NCBI RefSeq assembly: GCF_028747205.1
Contig: NZ_CP112880.1
Span: 3,968,001-4,032,000, forward strand
DNA length: 64,000 nt
Origin: Streptomyces sp. CA-278952
Lineage (GTDB): Bacteria; Actinomycetota; Actinomycetes; Streptomycetales; Streptomycetaceae
Direction: 5' to 3'
Position 1 is the stretch's first letter. Each line of letters starts with the position of its first letter. The translations under genes were made by a program, and so were the position numbers. Positions 29,733 through 39,297 of this stretch are shown here, piece by piece. The notes below the pieces were generated by a model that made no database searches, had not been told where the DNA came from, and saw only the letters and a list, made by a program, of their open reading frames with translations.

Positions 29733-31001
29733 ATGTCTGTCGCGCGTGATCTGCGCACCCTGCTGCGCCTGCGGAACTTTCGCCGCCTGCTCACTGTGCG
29801 GCTGCTCTCCCAGTCCGCCGACGGCGTCTACCAGGTCGCCCTCGCCTCGTACGTCGTCTTCTCCCCCGAGAAGCAGGCGTCGGCCGCCGCCATCGCTTCC
29901 GCGATGGCCGTGCTCCTCCTGCCCTACTCCCTGATCGGCCCCTTCGCCGGGGTTCTGCTGGATCGCTGGCCCCGACGCCAGGTCTTCCTCTACGGGAACC
30001 TCCTTCGGGCCGCCCTGGCCTGTTCCACGGCCCTGCTGATTCTCACCTCGGTGCCCGACTGGCTCTTCTACGCCTCGGCCCTCTGCGTCACCGCCGTCAA
30101 CCGTTTCGTGCTGGCCGGTCTCTCCGCCGCCCTGCCCCGGGTGGTCGACACCGATCGCCTCGTCGTCGCCAACTCCCTGTCTCCCACCGCCGGAACTCTG
30201 GCGGCCACCGCGGGAGGCGGTCTCGCGTTCGTCGTACGGCTGGTGGCCGACGAGTCCGACGCGGCGGTCGTGCTGTTGGGGTCGGTGCTCTACCTGCTCT
30301 CCGCGCTGGCGTCCCTGAGCCTGCCCCGCGCCCTGCTGGGACCGGATGCCGACGGGAGCCCCCTGCGGTTGCGGGCCGCTCTGGCCGTCACCGCGCGCGG
30401 GCTCGTCGCCGGGCTGCACCATCTGGCGCACCGGAGACATGCGGCCGAGGCGCTGGCCGCGATGACCGTGCTCCGCTTCTGTTACGGCGCCCTCACCGTG
30501 ATGGTGCTCATGCTCTGCCGCTACGCCTGGTCGGACACCGAGTCCGACGGGCTGGCCCTGCTCGGCCTGGCGGTCGGGGTCTCCGGTGCGGGATTCTTCG
30601 TCGCCGCCGTCCTCACCCCATGGGCGGTGGGGCGGCTCGGCCGGTACGGGTGGATCGTGGGCTGTGCCGGGGCGGCGGCGGTCCTGGTGCCCGCCCTGGG
30701 CCTCTCCTTCGCCCTTCTCCCGATGCTGATCGCCGCGTTCGTGCTCGGCGTCGTGACCCAGGGGTCGAAGATCGCGACCGACACGGTCGTGCAGACCTCG
30801 GTCGACGACTCCTTCCGCGGCCGCGTCTTCTCGCTCTACGACGTGCTCTTCAACGTCGCGTTCGTGAGCGCCGCAGGAGTGGCGGCTCTCATGCTCCCGC
30901 CGGACGGCAGATCGGTCACCGTCGTGGCGGTCGTGTCGGTGCTGTACGCGGTGGTCGCGGTGACGATGTTCCGCCGACGACGGATCGACGGTTACCGGTA
31001 G
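29733..31001 (+). CDS. MFS transporter
   Basis: The 422-residue protein has 12 membrane helices and the MFS motif A GVLLDRWPRRQVFLYGN between helices 2 and 3. A second-half signature FRGRVFSLYDVLFNVAFVSAA is like the MFS_3 / enterobactin-exporter-type group. It may export a small molecule; substrate unknown. ATG at 29733, only 16 bases after the ino1 terminator. It converges on the CCA enzyme gene across a parS doublet. Confidence 0.88.
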   Translation: MSVARDLRTLLRLRNFRRLLTVRLLSQSADGVYQVALASYVVFSPEKQASAAAIASAMAVLLLPYSLIGPFAGVLLDRWPRRQVFLYGNLLRAALACSTALLILTSVPDWLFYASALCVTAVNRFVLAGLSAALPRVVDTDRLVVANSLSPTAGTLAATAGGGLAFVVRLVADESDAAVVLLGSVLYLLSALASLSLPRALLGPDADGSPLRLRAALAVTARGLVAGLHHLAHRRHAAEALAAMTVLRFCYGALTVMVLMLCRYAWSDTESDGLALLGLAVGVSGAGFFVAAVLTPWAVGRLGRYGWIVGCAGAAAVLVPALGLSFALLPMLIAAFVLGVVTQGSKIATDTVVQTSVDDSFRGRVFSLYDVLFNVAFVSAAGVAALMLPPDGRSVTVVAVVSVLYAVVAVTMFRRRRIDGYR

Positions 31002-31014
31002 CCGGTCACGGATG

Positions 31015-31056
31015 TGGCGAGGGGCGTCGTTTCACGTGAAACAACGCCCCTCGCCA
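31015..31056. terminator. 42-bp near-perfect palindrome around parS
   Basis: parS site 6 is extended by TGGCGAGGGGCGT on the left and its complement on the right, with one mismatched pair (31028/31043). It lies 13 bases after the MFS stop. Confidence 0.75.
31029..31042. other. parS site 6 (doublet C, left)
   Basis: Exact GTTTCACGTGAAAC in the palindrome 31015-31056; 43 bases start-to-start from site 7. Confidence 0.95.
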
Positions 31057-31059
31057 TAT

Positions 31060-31097
31060 CCGGCGGCTGATGTTTCACGTGAAACATCAGCCGCCGG
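31060..31097. terminator. 38-bp perfect palindrome around parS
   Basis: parS site 7 is extended by 12 perfectly paired bases on each side (CCGGCGGCTGAT on the left). It ends two bases before the stop codon of the minus-strand CCA enzyme gene. Confidence 0.8.
31072..31085. other. parS site 7 (doublet C, right)
   Basis: Exact GTTTCACGTGAAAC at the centre of the palindrome 31060-31097. Confidence 0.95.
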
Positions 31098-31099
31098 GC

Positions 31100-32542
31100 T
31101 CAGTTCTGCGCCGCCCACCACCCCTTGAGCGCGGCCACAGCGGCGTCCCGCTCCATGGGCCCGTGCTCCAGGCGCAGCTCCAGGAGGAACCCGTACGCCT
31201 TGCCGATCACCGGACCTGGGCCGACCTCAAGGATCCGCATGATCTCGTTGCCGTCCAGGTCGGGGCGGATCGAGTCGAGCTCCTCCTGCTCCTGCAGCTG
31301 GGCAATGCGCTCCTCCAGCCCGTCGTAGGTGCGGGAGAGCGCGTTCGCCTTGCGCTTGTTCCGGGTCGTGCAGTCCGATCGGGTCAGCTTGTGTAGACGT
31401 TCGAGCAGCGGCCCCGCGTCGCGCACATACCGGCGCACCGCGGAGTCGGTCCACTCGCCGTCCCCGTACCCGTGGAAGCGCAGGTGCAGCTCCACCAGTT
31501 TCGACACGTCCTTGACCAGCTCGTTGGAGTACTTGAGCTCGGTCATGCGCTTCTTCGTCATCTTCGCGCCCACCACCTCGTGGTGATGGAAGGAGACCCT
31601 GCCGTCCTTCTCGAAGCGGCGGGTCCTCGGCTTGCCGATGTCATGGAGCAGCGCCGCCAGACGCAGCACGAGGTCGGGTCCGTCCTCCTCCAGGTCGATG
31701 GCCTGCTCCAGGACGGTCAGCGAGTGCTCGTAGACGTCCTTGTGGCGGTGATGCTCGTCACTCTCCAGGCGCAGCGCGGGAAGCTCGGGCAGCACCTGCT
31801 CGGCCAGTCCCGTGTCGACCAGGAGCCCCAGACCCTTGCGCGGGTGCTGGGAGAGCAGCAGCTTGTTGAGTTCGTCGCGGACCCGCTCGGCGGAGACGAT
31901 GCCGATCCGCGCGGCCATCTCCGTCATGGCGGTCACGACGTCGGGGGCGACCTCGAAGTCGAGCTGCGCGGCGAAGCGGGCGGCGCGGAGCATGCGCAGC
32001 GGGTCGTCGGAGAAGGACGCCTCGGGCGTTCCCGGGGTGCGCAGCACCCGCTCGGCGAGGTCCTTCAGACCTCCGTACGGATCGACGAACTCCTTCTGCG
32101 GCAGAGCCACGGCCATCGCGTTGACCGTGAAGTCACGGCGCACGAGGTCGTCCTCGATGGAGTCGCCGTAGGAGACTTCCGGCTTGCGCGAGGTCCGGTC
32201 GTAGGCCTCGGACCGGTAGGTCGTGACCTCGATCTGATACCCGTCCTTCTGGGAGCCGACGGTGCCGAAGGCGATCCCGACCTCCCACACCGAGTCGGCC
32301 CAGGGGCGGACGATCTTGAGCACGTCCTCGGGGCGGGCATCGGTGGTGAAGTCCAAGTCGTTCCCGAGCCTGCCCAGCAGTGCGTCGCGGACCGAGCCGC
32401 CGACCAGCGCGAGGCCGAATCCGGCCTCCTGGAATCGACGGGCGAGGTCGTCGGCGACCGGGGACACCCGCAGCAGCTCACTCACCGCGCGGTGCTGCAC
32501 CTGGCTCAGTGCACTGGCGTTCTCTTCGTTGGCATTCGGCAC
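31100..32542 (-). CDS. CCA tRNA nucleotidyltransferase
   Basis: This class II enzyme adds or repairs the CCA end of tRNAs; the tRNA-Ile in this window has no encoded CCA, which fits. The 480-residue product has the nucleotidyltransferase motif LVGGSVRDALLGR followed by the DLDFTT acid pair, the RRDFTVNAMA motif, DDPLRMLRAARFAAQL, and an HD domain (LAALLHDIGKPRTR, HHHEVVGA). The start is unsure: GTG at 32542 (VPNANEENAS) matches homologues; GTG at 32563 is in frame. Confidence 0.95.
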   Translation of the reverse strand: MPNANEENASALSQVQHRAVSELLRVSPVADDLARRFQEAGFGLALVGGSVRDALLGRLGNDLDFTTDARPEDVLKIVRPWADSVWEVGIAFGTVGSQKDGYQIEVTTYRSEAYDRTSRKPEVSYGDSIEDDLVRRDFTVNAMAVALPQKEFVDPYGGLKDLAERVLRTPGTPEASFSDDPLRMLRAARFAAQLDFEVAPDVVTAMTEMAARIGIVSAERVRDELNKLLLSQHPRKGLGLLVDTGLAEQVLPELPALRLESDEHHRHKDVYEHSLTVLEQAIDLEEDGPDLVLRLAALLHDIGKPRTRRFEKDGRVSFHHHEVVGAKMTKKRMTELKYSNELVKDVSKLVELHLRFHGYGDGEWTDSAVRRYVRDAGPLLERLHKLTRSDCTTRNKRKANALSRTYDGLEERIAQLQEQEELDSIRPDLDGNEIMRILEVGPGPVIGKAYGFLLELRLEHGPMERDAAVAALKGWWAAQN

Positions 32543-32722
32543 AACAGAAAAGGGTACGTGCACGGACCGGCCGCGGCGTCATCGTTTACGGGGGCCCTGC
32601 GGGATACCCGCGATCATGTGCGATGGACCCCAGCACTTCGGCCCGCCGCACCTCGTTACCATGCGGGGACGCAGGACCGAACGATCGACAGCATTTGATG
32701 ACGACGAGGGACGGGTAGGCGC

Positions 32723-35017
32723 GTGGCCGAGGCGGCAGACTTCCAGGGGACTCGTCCCTCTCCTGCCCGCCGGTGGCTCCGGCGCACAGCCTCGGCGGTG
32801 CTCGGAGCACCGCTGCTGGCCGGTCTCCTGGCCGTTCCGGCGGCCGGTGCCGCCCCGGCCGCCGAGCCCGCCAAAGCCCCCACCGGCTCCCGTACGGTCG
32901 ATGTGTCCCTGAACACGCTCTCCCCGAGCGTTCCGGCGGAGGACGACACCCTGACCGTCTCCGGAACGCTCACCAACAAGGGCAAGAAGACGATCAGCAG
33001 CGCCGAGGTCGACCTGCGGGTCGGGCCCCGGCTCTCCGGCCGCGGAGAGGTCGACGACGCCGCGAAGCGCTCCGCGTACGTTCCCGGCGTCGACCCGGCC
33101 ACCGTCGGGGACAAGTACACGGTGAAGTTTCCCAAGCTCGCCAAGGGCATCAGCCAGGACTTCACGCTCACCGTGCCCGTCGACAAGCTCGGCCTGGACG
33201 ACCCGGGCGTCTACCAGCTCGGCGTCTCGGTCTCCGGCCGCACGACCACCACTCCCTACGAGCAGGTGCTGGGCATCGAGCGCTCGTTCCTGCCCTGGCA
33301 GCCCGAGGCGAGCGACAGCAGGACGAAGCTGACCTTCCTCTGGCCGCTGATCGCGTCCCCCCATGTCACGGCGGAGACCCGCTCGGACGAACAGCAGACC
33401 CCCGTGTTCACCGACGACGACCTGGCCAAGGAGCTGGCGCCCGGCGGCCGGCTGGAGCAGCTGGTGTCCCTGGGCAGCCGGCTCCCCGTGACCTGGGTCG
33501 TCGACCCGGACCTCCTGGCGAGCGTCGCGGCGATGGCCGGAAAGTACGAGGTCGAGTCGGGTGACACGACCGTCCCGGGCAAGCATCAGGCCGTCGCCAA
33601 GCAGTGGCTCAGCGCGCTGGAGAAGGTGGTCGAGGACGGCAAGGTGATCGCGCTGCCCTTCGCCGACCCTGATCTGGCCTCCATCGCGCACCGCGGCAAG
33701 AACGTCTCCGGAACGCTCAGCCATCTGCAGAACGCCTCCGCCGTGGCCGCGACCACCGTGGAGACCATCCTCCATGTGAAGCCGTCCACCGACTTCGCCT
33801 GGCCCGTGAACGGCGCCGTGGACTCGTCCATCGTCGATGTGGCGACCTCGGCGGGGGCCCACAACGTGATCGCCCGCAGCGACAGCTTCCGGGAGACCAC
33901 GAAACTGCCCTACACACCGACCGCGGCGCGGCCGATCGGCGGGGGCACTACCGCGGTCGTCGCGGACGCCCGGCTGTCGACCTTGTTCGACGGCGACATG
34001 TCGAGGGCGGGCTCCTCCACCCGCGCGGTCCAGAAGTTCCTCGCCCAGACCCTCGCCCTGACCGAGCAGGCACCGGACAACGAGCGCAGCATCGTCGTGG
34101 CCCCGCCGCGGATGCCCACCGCCGCACAGGCCCAGACGATGGCCCGCGCGCTGGAGGGCCTGGCGGGCAACCGCTGGACGCAGCCCCTGGACCTCGTCGC
34201 CGCCGCCGAGGCGAAGCCCGACCCGAGGGCCACCACCGAGGTCCCCCGGGCCTCGGCGTACCCCAAGAAGCTCCGATCCCAGGAGCTGCCCACGCAGGCG
34301 TTCCAGGACATCCGCACCACCCAGGGCTCGCTCGACAGCTTCGAGACGATCCTGACGCAGCCCGAGCGCGTGGTGACGCCCTTCGGCAACGCCGTCAACC
34401 GCTCGATGTCGACGTCCTGGCGCGGCCGGTCCCTGGAGGCGCAGCAGTACCGGGACGCGGTCCGCGACTACCTGCGGAGCCTCACCTCCGAGGTGCAGCT
34501 CATCGAGAAGTCCGACGTCACCCTCTCCGGGCGCAGCGCGACGATCCCCGTCACCGTGCAGAACAAGCTGGTGCAGGGCGTGGACCGGCTGGTTCTCCAG
34601 CTGACGTCGGACAACATCCGGCTCAAGTTCAACGACGACGGAAGCATGGCCGAACTGCCGGTCAGCATCGCGGGCGGCCACAGCCAGTCGGTGAAGTTCG
34701 ACACGGCGACCAGCGCCAACGGCCGCGCCCAGGTGACCGCCCGGCTGTACACGGAGGACGGCACCCAGTACGGCGAGGAGATGACCTTCACCGTGAAGGT
34801 CTCCGAGGTGACGCCCACCGTGCTGCTCGTCATCGCAGGCGGCCTGCTGCTCCTGGTGCTGGCGGGCATCAGGATGTACAGCCACCGCAAGCGCGCCGTG
34901 GCAAGCGACACGGCGGACGGCAACGGCGACGGACCCGAGCAGCCGAGTGACCCGACTCCGGACACCGGTCCGGAAAGCGGGGCCCCGTCGGGAACGGGTG
35001 AGAAAGTGAACCGTTGA
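32723..35017 (+). CDS. Membrane-anchored extracytoplasmic protein, DUF6049 family
   Basis: The 764-residue protein has a signal peptide (about residues 20-45, ending LLAVPAAGAAPAAE), a large outside region containing an Ig-like part (DTLTVSGTLTNKGKK), a polysaccharide-deacetylase-like central domain (HNVIARSDSF), and a C-terminal membrane helix (about 705-725) with a short cytoplasmic tail. It is conserved just upstream of murJ in actinobacteria, which suggests work in wall assembly; its activity is not known. GTG start at 32723. Confidence 0.85.
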   Translation: MAEAADFQGTRPSPARRWLRRTASAVLGAPLLAGLLAVPAAGAAPAAEPAKAPTGSRTVDVSLNTLSPSVPAEDDTLTVSGTLTNKGKKTISSAEVDLRVGPRLSGRGEVDDAAKRSAYVPGVDPATVGDKYTVKFPKLAKGISQDFTLTVPVDKLGLDDPGVYQLGVSVSGRTTTTPYEQVLGIERSFLPWQPEASDSRTKLTFLWPLIASPHVTAETRSDEQQTPVFTDDDLAKELAPGGRLEQLVSLGSRLPVTWVVDPDLLASVAAMAGKYEVESGDTTVPGKHQAVAKQWLSALEKVVEDGKVIALPFADPDLASIAHRGKNVSGTLSHLQNASAVAATTVETILHVKPSTDFAWPVNGAVDSSIVDVATSAGAHNVIARSDSFRETTKLPYTPTAARPIGGGTTAVVADARLSTLFDGDMSRAGSSTRAVQKFLAQTLALTEQAPDNERSIVVAPPRMPTAAQAQTMARALEGLAGNRWTQPLDLVAAAEAKPDPRATTEVPRASAYPKKLRSQELPTQAFQDIRTTQGSLDSFETILTQPERVVTPFGNAVNRSMSTSWRGRSLEAQQYRDAVRDYLRSLTSEVQLIEKSDVTLSGRSATIPVTVQNKLVQGVDRLVLQLTSDNIRLKFNDDGSMAELPVSIAGGHSQSVKFDTATSANGRAQVTARLYTEDGTQYGEEMTFTVKVSEVTPTVLLVIAGGLLLLVLAGIRMYSHRKRAVASDTADGNGDGPEQPSDPTPDTGPESGAPSGTGEKVNR

Positions 35018-35067
35018 GCGATGTCTGTCGTGGCCGGTCGGCCGGGGACGATGAGGTAGGGGTTTCG

Positions 35068-37230
35068 ATGAACGCGCCGTACGACGGAGACCGCGGGCAG
35101 GGCGCGGGCGGAGCAGCGTCTCCGGGCGGGCCTCCGGTTCCTCCGGACGCGGGCCGGGACGGCTCAGTGCCGCCGGACCCGTACCTCCAGCACGCCTACG
35201 AGGACGACCCCTACCGGGCGCGGGACCTGGCCGCCCAGGACCCGGTGGGCGAGGCGCTCTACGACCGCGCCGCGCACCCGCCGCCGCCTCCCGGCACGTA
35301 CCAGGAGCCGGGGCCGCTCTACCAGCAGCCGCCCGCCGCCCCCTACGCCCCCGACCCGCGCATCTGGGCCCAGACCCCGCCCCCCGAGCCGGCGGGTCCC
35401 TCCCGGCACCTGCCGTACGGGGACGACCCGGCGACCACGCAGTTCGTCGGCGTCGACGCGCTCGTCACCCAGGCGTCGGACGACCGGCAGGAGCCGGACG
35501 CCTTCGCCCATCTCTTCCGGGACCAGGAGGGATCGGGGAAGCCCCCGGTACCGCCCCAGCCCGAACCGGCTCCCGCACCCGTGCCCGCCAAGGGCGGCGG
35601 CGGCAAGGTCTCCGGACTCCTCAGGTCCAGCGCGGTCATGGCCGCCGGCACGCTCGTCTCCCGGCTCACCGGGTTCGTACGGTCCCTGGTGATCACCGCC
35701 GCACTCGGCGCCGCGCTGCTCGGCGACAGCTTCACCATCGCGTACACCCTGCCGACGATGATCTACATCCTCACCGTCGGCGGTGGCCTCAACTCGGTCT
35801 TCGTCCCCCAGCTAGTCCGCGCGATGAAGAACGACGAGGACGGCGGTGAGGCCTTCGCCAACCGGCTCCTGACCCTGGTGATGGTCGCGCTCGGCCTGAT
35901 CGTCGCCGCAGCGGTCCTTGTCGCACCTGTGTTGATCAAGCTCATGTCCAGCACGATCGCCGACGACGTGGCCGCCAACAGCGTCGCCGTCACCTTCGCC
36001 CGCTACTGCCTGCCCACCATCTTCTTCATGGGCGTACACGTGGTGATGGGTCAGATCCTCAACGCCCGCGGCAAGTTCGGCGCGATGATGTGGACTCCGG
36101 TCCTCAACAACATCGTCATGATCATCACGTTCGGACTGTTCATCTGGGTCTACGGAACCTCCGCCGAATCGCAGATGGGCGTCGACACCATCCCGCCGGA
36201 AGGCGTCCGGCTGCTGGGCATCGGCACCCTGCTCGGCCTCGTCGTCCAGTCGCTGGCGATGATCCCGTACCTGCGCGAGGCAGGCTTCCGCTTCCGCCCC
36301 CGGTTCGACTGGAAGGGCCACGGGCTCGGCAAGACCGTCAAGCTCGCCAAGTGGACCGTGCTGTTCGTCCTGGCCAATCAGGCAGGCGTCCTGGTCGTCA
36401 CCCAGCTCGCCACCGCGGCCGGCACGGCCTCGGGCCACGACGGCACCGGGTTCCTGGCCTACTCCAACGCCCAGCTGATCTGGGGCATGCCGCAGGCCAT
36501 CATCACCGTCTCGGTCATGGCCGCGCTGCTGCCCCGCATCTCCCGGGCCGCTCATGACAACGACCCGGGCGCGGTCCGCGACGACATCTCGCAGGGACTG
36601 CGCAACTCGGCCGTCGCCATCGTGCCGGTGGCCTTCGCCTTCCTCGCGCTCGGCCTGCCGATGGCCACCCTGCTGTACGCATCCAGCGGCATCGAGGCCG
36701 CCCGCTCCATGGGCTTCATCCTCATGGCCTTCGCTCTCGGCCTGATCCCGTACTCCGTGCAGTACGTCGTCCTCCGAGGGTTCTACGCCTACGAGGACAC
36801 CCGCACCCCCTTCTACAACACGGTCATCGTGGCCGCCGTCAACGCCGCCGCCTCCGCTCTCTGTTACGTCGTCCTGCCCGCCCGCTGGGCCGTCGTCGGC
36901 ATGGCCTTCTCCTACGGTCTGGCCTACGCGGTCGGCGTCGGTGTCGCCTGGCGCCGACTGCGCAACCGGTTGGGCGGCGACCTGGACGGCGCGCACATCG
37001 TGCGGACCTACGCGCGCCTCTGCATGGCAGCGGTGCCCGCCGCCCTGGTCGGCGGCGCCGTCGGATTCGGGATCCTGGAACTCGTCGGCACCGGCGCACT
37101 CGGCTCACTGGCCGCGCTGATCTGCGGCGGCGTCATCCTCCTGGGCATCTTCTTCGTCGCGGCGAAGAAGATGCGCATCGAAGAGGTCAACGGCCTGGTC
37201 GGCATGGTCCGTGGACGGCTCGGACGCTGA
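35068..37230 (+). CDS. murJ: Lipid II flippase MurJ (MviN family)
   Basis: MurJ moves lipid II across the membrane for peptidoglycan synthesis. The 720-residue protein starts with a Pro-rich disordered region of about 185 residues, then 14 helices from SSAVMAAGTLVSRLTGFVRSLVI. Conserved stretches are GDSFTIAYTLPTMIYILTVGGGLNSVFVPQLV and VVLRGFYAYEDTRTPFYNT. The ATG at 35068 has GAGGTAGGGG upstream; an earlier TTG at 35014 overlaps the previous gene. Mycobacterial MviN carries its pseudokinase in the same chain; here it is a separate gene downstream. Confidence 0.94.
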   Translation: MNAPYDGDRGQGAGGAASPGGPPVPPDAGRDGSVPPDPYLQHAYEDDPYRARDLAAQDPVGEALYDRAAHPPPPPGTYQEPGPLYQQPPAAPYAPDPRIWAQTPPPEPAGPSRHLPYGDDPATTQFVGVDALVTQASDDRQEPDAFAHLFRDQEGSGKPPVPPQPEPAPAPVPAKGGGGKVSGLLRSSAVMAAGTLVSRLTGFVRSLVITAALGAALLGDSFTIAYTLPTMIYILTVGGGLNSVFVPQLVRAMKNDEDGGEAFANRLLTLVMVALGLIVAAAVLVAPVLIKLMSSTIADDVAANSVAVTFARYCLPTIFFMGVHVVMGQILNARGKFGAMMWTPVLNNIVMIITFGLFIWVYGTSAESQMGVDTIPPEGVRLLGIGTLLGLVVQSLAMIPYLREAGFRFRPRFDWKGHGLGKTVKLAKWTVLFVLANQAGVLVVTQLATAAGTASGHDGTGFLAYSNAQLIWGMPQAIITVSVMAALLPRISRAAHDNDPGAVRDDISQGLRNSAVAIVPVAFAFLALGLPMATLLYASSGIEAARSMGFILMAFALGLIPYSVQYVVLRGFYAYEDTRTPFYNTVIVAAVNAAASALCYVVLPARWAVVGMAFSYGLAYAVGVGVAWRRLRNRLGGDLDGAHIVRTYARLCMAAVPAALVGGAVGFGILELVGTGALGSLAALICGGVILLGIFFVAAKKMRIEEVNGLVGMVRGRLGR

Positions 37231-37359
37231 ATGAGCGCTCGCCCGCACAACCATCGCCGCACTCCGCGTGTCGTGCATAGCGCCGGAGTGTGGGCACAAT
37301 TGGCGTGACTGTGCAGAGCTGGCTGGCATCGCGCAACGGATGGGGAGGCAGGAACGACG

Positions 37360-39090
37360 GTGGCGGAACGTAGCACGGCTGCCGTCGACGTGGCTGACAA
37401 CAGCGGCGACGAGCCGCTGACCGCCAAGGCGGACGAGGTCACGACCGACGGGACGGCGCAAGCCGAGGAAACCGAGGGCGCGAGCCCCAAGGACACCGAG
37501 ACATCGGACGGTGGGCGGGAGCGTTCCGAGGCTGTTCCGGCCTCACCCGATCTGCACAGCGGTCACAAACTCGCCGGGCGCTACCGCCTGGAGGAGTGCG
37601 TCACCCGTCTGGACGGCTTCAGCAGCTGGCGTGCTGTCGACGAGAAGCTCCGCCGCGCGGTGGGCGTGCACCTGCTGCCCGCGGCCCACCCGCGGGCCCG
37701 CTCGGTGCTGGCCGCCGCCCGCTCCTCAGCGCTGCTCGGCGACCCCCGCTTCGTCCAGGTCCTGGACGCCGTCGAGGAGAACGACCTCGTCTACGTGGTC
37801 CACGAATGGCTGCCGGACGCCACCGAGCTCACCGCTCTGCTGGCCACCGGGCCGATGGAGGCCCACGACGCCTACCAACTCGTCAGCCAGGTCTCCCAGG
37901 CGATGGCCGCCGCCCACCGCGAGGGCCTGTCCCATCTGCGCCTCACCCCCGGTGCGGTCCTGCGCAGCTCCACCGGGCAGTACCGCATCCGTGGCCTCGC
38001 CGTGAACGCCGCCCTGCGCGGCATCACCGCCGAGCACCCCCTCCGGACGGACACCGAGGCCATCGGCGCCCTGCTGTACGCCGCACTGACCCACCGCTGG
38101 CCGTACGGGGACGACGCCCACGGACTCGCCGGGCTGCCCAAGGGCATGGGACTCATCGCCCCGGACCAGGTCCGGGCCGGCGTCCACCGCGGTCTCTCCG
38201 AGCTCGCCATGCGGGCGCTCGCCAACGACGGCGCCACCGCCTCCCGGCAGGAACCGCCCTGCACCACCCCGGACGAGCTGGCCAAGGCCGTCGCGTCCAT
38301 GCCGCGCATCCTTCCTCCGGAACCCACGTTCACCGCGCCGCCGGCCTACCAGCGGACGACCTATCAGCAGGGCACGTACGGACGGCCGTCCTCCCACCCG
38401 TCCGCCGTCACCCAGCCCGTGATGCCAGCCCCTCCGGCCCCCCTGCAGAGCCGTGCCGGCCGCGCGCTCAAGTGGACCGTCTCCGCGCTCCTCATCGCCG
38501 CGCTGGGCCTCGGCAGCTGGCAGCTCGCGGAGGCGTTGCTCGACCGCACCAAGGCCTCCGACGACAGCGGCGTCGCCGAACCGAACGAGGACGACAAGAA
38601 CAAGGACGACAAGCCCGCGCCGTCCGCCGACCCGCTGAACATCGCGGGGGCCACCGAGTTCATGCCCGACGGCTCCGGCATCAAGGAGCGGGAGGTGCAG
38701 AACACCATCGACGGCGATTCCGGAACCCACTGGGTCACCCCTCGGTACCAGGGGTTCGCCAACTTCGGGAACCTCCCCCAGCGCAAGCAGGGCAGCGGAA
38801 TCGTCATCGACCTCGGCAAGGTGCGGGACGTCTCCGGCGTCGACGTGTCCATGTACCGGAAGGGGCAGACAACGGCCGTGCTCGCCGCCTCCCCGGACGC
38901 TTCGTACCCGTCCACGACGGCCGACTTCGACCAGCAGATCGTCAAGCGGACGGTCGCGGGAAAGACGCTGGAGGAGAAGCTGGACGAGCCCGTCCGCACG
39001 CGCTACGTCCTGGTCCACGTCACGGAACTCCCTTCGGACGGCACCGGCGGCTACCGCGGTGGCATCACCGACATCTCCGTCCTCGGCTGA
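37360..39090 (+). CDS. Pseudokinase with membrane anchor and extracellular discoidin-like domain
   Basis: The 576-residue protein has a disordered acidic start (1-65), a kinase-fold domain (72-310), a Pro-rich linker, one membrane helix (about 370-392) and a C-terminal F5/8-type beta-sandwich (about 425-576: EREVQNTIDGDSGTHWVTPRYQGF, GIVIDLGKVRDVSGVDV). The kinase motifs are gone: HRD is replaced by HLRLTPGAVL and DFG by RGLAV. It matches the C-terminal half of mycobacterial MviN (Rv3910), which is regulatory. GTG start at 37360, 129 bases after murJ. Confidence 0.9.
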   Translation: MAERSTAAVDVADNSGDEPLTAKADEVTTDGTAQAEETEGASPKDTETSDGGRERSEAVPASPDLHSGHKLAGRYRLEECVTRLDGFSSWRAVDEKLRRAVGVHLLPAAHPRARSVLAAARSSALLGDPRFVQVLDAVEENDLVYVVHEWLPDATELTALLATGPMEAHDAYQLVSQVSQAMAAAHREGLSHLRLTPGAVLRSSTGQYRIRGLAVNAALRGITAEHPLRTDTEAIGALLYAALTHRWPYGDDAHGLAGLPKGMGLIAPDQVRAGVHRGLSELAMRALANDGATASRQEPPCTTPDELAKAVASMPRILPPEPTFTAPPAYQRTTYQQGTYGRPSSHPSAVTQPVMPAPPAPLQSRAGRALKWTVSALLIAALGLGSWQLAEALLDRTKASDDSGVAEPNEDDKNKDDKPAPSADPLNIAGATEFMPDGSGIKEREVQNTIDGDSGTHWVTPRYQGFANFGNLPQRKQGSGIVIDLGKVRDVSGVDVSMYRKGQTTAVLAASPDASYPSTTADFDQQIVKRTVAGKTLEEKLDEPVRTRYVLVHVTELPSDGTGGYRGGITDISVLG

Positions 39091-39297
39091 CGCCGGGCCG
39101 GTCCGGGCCACCCGTGCCGGTCCGTGATCACCGGCGCCACTCGCCCGCTACTGTGGGGCGACCGCCCACACCACCGAGCGCCTGCGGTGACCAGGGTTGC
39201 GTCCGTCACACCCGTGACGGCAGGCTTCTCCCCGTCGCACCGCTTCACCGGGTGCGGCCCGCATGTGACATCGGATCCGGTTCGGAGGGGGAGCACG

